From Euperipatoides rowelli (lineage: Eukaryota; Onychophora; Udeonychophora; Euonychophora; Peripatopsidae), in assembly GCA_003024985.2 (NCBI GenBank), contig PXIH01S0000491.1: a stretch of 10,121 nucleotides of DNA; one strand, given 5' to 3'. The translations under genes and the position numbers were made by a program. The notes beneath the pieces are model-generated. The model had not been told where the DNA came from. It saw nothing but the letters and a program-made list of their open reading frames with translations, and searched no databases. Positions 7,722 to 10,121 of this stretch are shown one piece after another. Position 1 is the first letter of the stretch; each line of letters opens with the position of its first letter.

Positions 7722-7940
7722 CTCTCGTTCAGTCCTGCGAGAGGCCGAGTGACGCTGTCAACTGCACATTTGCTTAAAATGACTGAAGCATTGTCAACGG
7801 CTCACTTTAATAAGTAAGTTTGTGAACTAGTTCAAATAAACTGAACTAGCTTACATAAAATGAGCTAAATCATTTAAAATGAACTAACTCATTTCAAATG
7901 AACTAGCTCATTTAAAATGAACTGCTCTGATCCATCACTA
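7722..7940. mobile_element. hAT-type terminus with subterminal tandem repeats
   Basis: The minus strand from 7940 begins TAGTGATGGATCAGAGCAG, matching the YARNG start of hAT ends. Immediately inside is a 19-bp tandem array (7823-7917). Further in is a GC-richer segment with a perfect 6-bp stem hairpin, CTCTCG 7722-7727 and CGAGAG 7738-7743. The implied duplication on the right is CTATGTAA (7941-7948), but no matching left end was found, so the element is truncated or extends unrecognised. Its tip lies 206 bp from the RNF121 exon donor side. Confidence 0.55.
7823..7917. repeat. 19-bp tandem repeat, five units plus a partial sixth
   Basis: Units begin at 7823, 7842, 7861, 7880 and 7899, all exactly 19 bp, with a partial copy from 7918. 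The consensus is close to TGAACTAGCTCATTTAAAA. Each unit has a TGARCTAGYTCA-like palindrome, so the array presents regularly spaced dyad sites, as expected for transposase binding in a hAT subterminal region. Confidence 0.85.
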
Positions 7941-8146
7941 CTATGTAAATTAATTTACACATGTATAATTTAGTTACTTCCCATACTTGTCATAGTTTAA
8001 CTACCGGTATTAAATAAATTTCAAAATTTAAAGATCATTCGAGCTTTTTAAATAAGAAATAAAACTGCTTGTTTAATTAATTGAATAAAAAATAAATAAA
8101 GAAAACTGAACAACTTGAGATTTTATATACTGTATATTACATCTAC

Positions 8147-8288
8147 CTGATAAGATTTAAAATGCCTTTTTTTCCATTCTACAAGGATAACTTGTGCTAA
8201 TATTAAGGTGGCAAGAAGAATAAGAATCATTTCTGCATGCATGGCTTCATGGCCACGGTGCTTCTCATGTAACTTTTCATGCTCCATC
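8147..8288 (-). CDS. RNF121: RNF121 internal exon (pre-TM segment plus TM1)
   Basis: This is an internal coding exon of the multi-pass ER/Golgi RING E3 ubiquitin ligase RNF121 (RNF175 is the vertebrate paralogue). Read on the minus strand it gives one split-codon base and then 47 codons, from MEHEKLHEKHRGHEAMHAEM through a hydrophobic helix (MILILLATLILAQVILV) to EWKKRHFKSYQ. The KHRGHEAMHAEM block and the following W-K-x-R-H are, from memory, hallmarks of this family. The acceptor is a 15-T tract plus AG (8289-8305) and the donor is CAG|GTAGAT (8141-8149). The upstream intron is phase 2 and the downstream intron phase 0, and the phase-0 junction joins exon 6138-6292 in frame. There are no stops or frameshifts, so it looks functional. 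The exon carrying the initiator region is not visible up to 10121. The family call is firm; the choice of the name RNF121 over RNF175 is inferred from the likely invertebrate host. Confidence 0.94.
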
Positions 8289-8372
8289 CTAAAAAAAAAA
8301 AAAAAGATTCATATTATTTTTTAAAGAACATAAGGTTAGTAATACAAAAATGCATTACACATTAGATTCATA

Positions 8373-8393
8373 TTATTATTACCGTAATAATAA
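8373..8393. repeat. 21-bp inverted repeat
   Basis: TTATTATTAC and GTAATAATAA are perfect 10-bp arms around a single C. The repeat contains the heptamer TACCGTA that recurs in the window and lies 85 bp upstream of an RNF121 exon acceptor. No function assigned. Confidence 0.45.
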
Positions 8394-9206
8394 CGTTATA
8401 TAAAAATATAATTACATTATGAGAATGTTGATGATGAGGAAGAATATGAGGATAATGTTGACGATAACAATATTTAAAAAAATGTATGTATTGAGAAAAA
8501 ATTTTCGTTATTTGATTTCTCTGAACATTTGTTTTCCCCAAATTTGAGATTGGCCTACTTTGTTCTACAAAATATAAATTTTCCATTTTGATTTCCTAAA
8601 CTATGGAAATTTCTAAAATTTGTTCTCTAAAATTTAAAAGTTGGAATATCTATTGCACTCTTACCCAGAAAGGGCAACAAGTTCCAACAACATGAGACAA
8701 ATTGGATTTTTATACAAAATAGAGATGTTAGCCTATAGCCTACATTACTGGAAAATTAATAAAATGAAGTACTTTATACGAAGCTAACAAACAATAAGTT
8801 TTATCATAAATGTGAAAAATAAATACTGTACTCTATATTTTTAATTTCTTCTAAATGTAGTCTACTATTGTTTGTTATTTTATTTTCCCATTTTAATGGG
8901 GCTTTCTGATGTTGCTATGTTTGTTGAAGACTTATACTACATGTTTATAGTATAATAATCATAAATTTATTAGGCACTACTAACACTATCATCAAAGAAA
9001 GTTAGTTGTTTAACTATTTTACACCTACACTAATGTGTATATGTTTTTTCTATATAAATGTTATTTATTTATTAATGCAAATATAAAGCATCAATATATT
9101 CAAGTTTAAGGCTACACGTTGAACGATTTTCTTTGCCTCATAATTGAAGTAAAAATTGGGGGTCAGCTGCAAAAGAAAATTTTAAGTCCAAAACTTTAGG
9201 TCCAAC

Positions 9207-9578
9207 TAGGTTGCCAAAAGTTGAAAGTATAAAAAGAGAAATCTCCCCCCCCCCCCCCAAAAAAAAAGAGAACATATGCACATGGGCGTCTTGATAAGCT
9301 TTTTTTTTTTTTGGTCGAGTGGACATTTTTGATAATTATTTGTGAAAAAATAACATTTTGGTTTAACACCACTGAAAGCAAAGCTTAACTTGGGTCAGTC
9401 CATTAAAAATCGAGTTGCCATAGATAATTATTGACAAAAGAGGGAATTGCGGAAAAAAGCGGACGTAGCAGAAAAAAAAGGACAAAAAAAGATCAGTATA
9501 AAAAAAGAGAGTGAACAAAAAGATTGGGACAAAAAAAGAGAACATGTTATCTTTAAAAGAGCCATTCTGGCAATCCTA
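9207..9578. mobile_element. non-autonomous hAT element (MITE), 372 bp
   Basis: The left end reads TAGGTTGCCAAAAG and the right end, on the minus strand, TAGGATTGCCAGAATG. Both resemble the CAGGGTTGCCAGA-type ends of a widespread hAT group whose subterminal regions carry repeated TTTTTGTCC-like blocks. Such blocks are present here as purine-rich AAAAAAGGACA and AAAAAAAGAGAACAT (9471-9546). Flanking 8-mers GGTCCAAC (9199-9206) and CATCCAAC (9579-9586) share their last six bases, consistent with an aged target duplication. There is no transposase. The C14-A9 tract at 9245-9267 and the minus-strand ORFs across this region are by-products of its simple-sequence content. Confidence 0.65.
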
Positions 9579-9972
9579 CATCCAACACAAGAATAATAGG
9601 AGAGTATACCGGTCCAGAAAAAGTGAATCAGCAAGGAGGTAAAAATGAGTCACAAACAAAATTAATTTAAATGTTTTCTGCATTTGAGATCAACCATAAA
9701 CTACATCGTACAATTTTTTTCATATTTTGTGCCCTCCCTGGCACCTCACAACCATTTATCATAATTTAATACCCCCTATCATCATAATTTTTTGCCCCCT
9801 CCCCCCCCCTCTTTCACGAAATGAATTAATGTAATGGATCAGACAATTTATTAATTCATTAAACAAGTATTACCGTATATGAAATATAATTTAATTTTTT
9901 AAATATATTTTTCTAAAATAAAGTAAAACGAATATTCTTAATGCATTTTTTTGTCTGTTGTTGTGAAGCACA

Positions 9973-9991
9973 TGTACGTGGAGCACGTACA
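9973..9991. repeat. 8-bp inverted repeat with paired ACGTG cores
   Basis: TGTACGTG and CACGTACA form perfect arms around GAG. AGCAC (9967-9971) and GTGCT (9999-10003) can extend the pairing with an internal loop. Each arm contains TACGTG, the core of a hypoxia-response element. A regulatory function in this intron is speculative. Confidence 0.35.
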
Positions 9992-10121
9992 GTATATGGT
10001 GCTACTGTAAATATGTCATACTCGTGATGGTGCGTAAAACACCGGGGTAGGCCTGTATTTAATTTACTGGAAACTCATATTAAGATTTGTTTATTTTTTG
10101 ATATTAATTAAGCAAAATCAC

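Larger units (their letters stand above)
6293..8146 (-). other. RNF121: RNF121 intron between the two exons
   Basis: This 1,854-bp phase-0 intron lies between the two identified exons. It starts GTAGAT at the 8146 side and ends TTTTTAG at the 6293 side on the minus strand. It holds AT-rich sequence with A/T homopolymers and a hAT terminus with a 19-bp array at 7823-7940. Nothing convincing was seen at 6293-7227. A short patch at 7228-7310 is less AT-biased, with open frames on both strands but no recognisable product. At 7320-7700 only AT-rich sequence is seen. Confidence 0.85.
8289..10121 (-). other. RNF121: RNF121 upstream intron (partial)
   Basis: This is sequence 5' of the KHRGHEAMHAEM exon on the minus strand. 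No exon encoding the acidic N-terminal EEQW-like region of the family could be found, so the intron (phase 2) runs past the window edge. It contains a 21-bp inverted repeat at 8373-8393, the hAT MITE at 9207-9578, C-rich tracts at 9245-9258 and about 9789-9811, and an ACGTG inverted repeat at 9973-9991. Stretches 8394-9206 and 9579-9972 are otherwise featureless AT-rich DNA. Confidence 0.75.

Noticed and set aside
8305-8377. 14-bp direct repeat AGATTCATATTATT at 8305-8318 and 8364-8377
   Set aside because: The 45 bp between the copies has no element structure, and the A15 run beside the first copy is the exon's polypyrimidine tract rather than a retroposon tail.
8368-8586. Minus-strand ORF of 72 codons just upstream of an RNF121 exon
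   Set aside because: It lacks the acidic EEQW-type N-terminal region expected for the family and has no donor; the histidine-rich part comes from a GAT-like simple repeat.
9312-9322. TGGTCGAGTGG, a perfect pol III A-box match
   Set aside because: No B box follows within tRNA or SINE spacing, and it lies inside the hAT MITE.
9138-9634. Several overlapping minus-strand ORFs rich in F, L and S
   Set aside because: They are translations of the purine-rich and poly-C interior of the 372-bp hAT element.

Overview
This is a strongly AT-rich stretch of animal nuclear DNA, most likely from a non-vertebrate metazoan. The evidence is two spliced, conserved protein-coding exons separated by long introns, many ends of hAT-type DNA transposons, and a tRNA-derived SINE head. 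No prokaryotic operon structure, rRNA, intact tRNA gene, CRISPR array or long ORF is visible. One ambiguous base (n) sits at 4022. I cannot name the species.

The only gene I can identify is on the minus strand: part of the RING-type E3 ubiquitin ligase RNF121 (RNF121/RNF175 family). Its exons are too short, and too split by introns, to stand out as long ORFs. Exon 8147-8288 encodes the conserved pre-TM segment (KHRGHEAMHAEM) and the first transmembrane helix. Exon 6138-6292 encodes the next two hydrophobic segments, including WWRFLVIW and ATRKP. Reading frames and phases join exactly across a 1,854-bp intron. The N-terminal exon should lie beyond position 10121, and the remaining membrane segments and RING domain beyond position 1. 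The whole window is therefore RNF121 exon and intron sequence.

The introns are a mosaic of transposon debris. From left to right: a hAT terminus running off the left edge (1-107); a pair of short direct repeats with an adjacent GC-rich hairpin (489-636); a hAT terminus (1239-1301) with a second, complete 737-bp hAT inserted 5 bp beyond it and flanked by a perfect 8-bp duplication (1307-2043); a possible orphan exon (2349-2429); a dispersed repeat in three copies (3050-3222 and 5749-5816); and a 2.3-kb element bounded by TTAA and inverted GGGGGTAT ends (3411-5729). That last element carries a CpG-rich promoter-like patch, a SINE head and a perfect 50-bp palindrome. Next comes exon 6138-6292, then a hAT terminus with a 19-bp tandem array (7823-7940), exon 8147-8288, a 372-bp hAT MITE with a near-perfect duplication (9207-9578), and a short ACGTG inverted repeat (9973-9991).

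The longer ORFs in the window do not look like genes. In DNA this AT-rich, several 60-100 codon ORFs are expected by chance, and one of them (6042-6242, plus strand) is the antisense shadow of an RNF121 exon.
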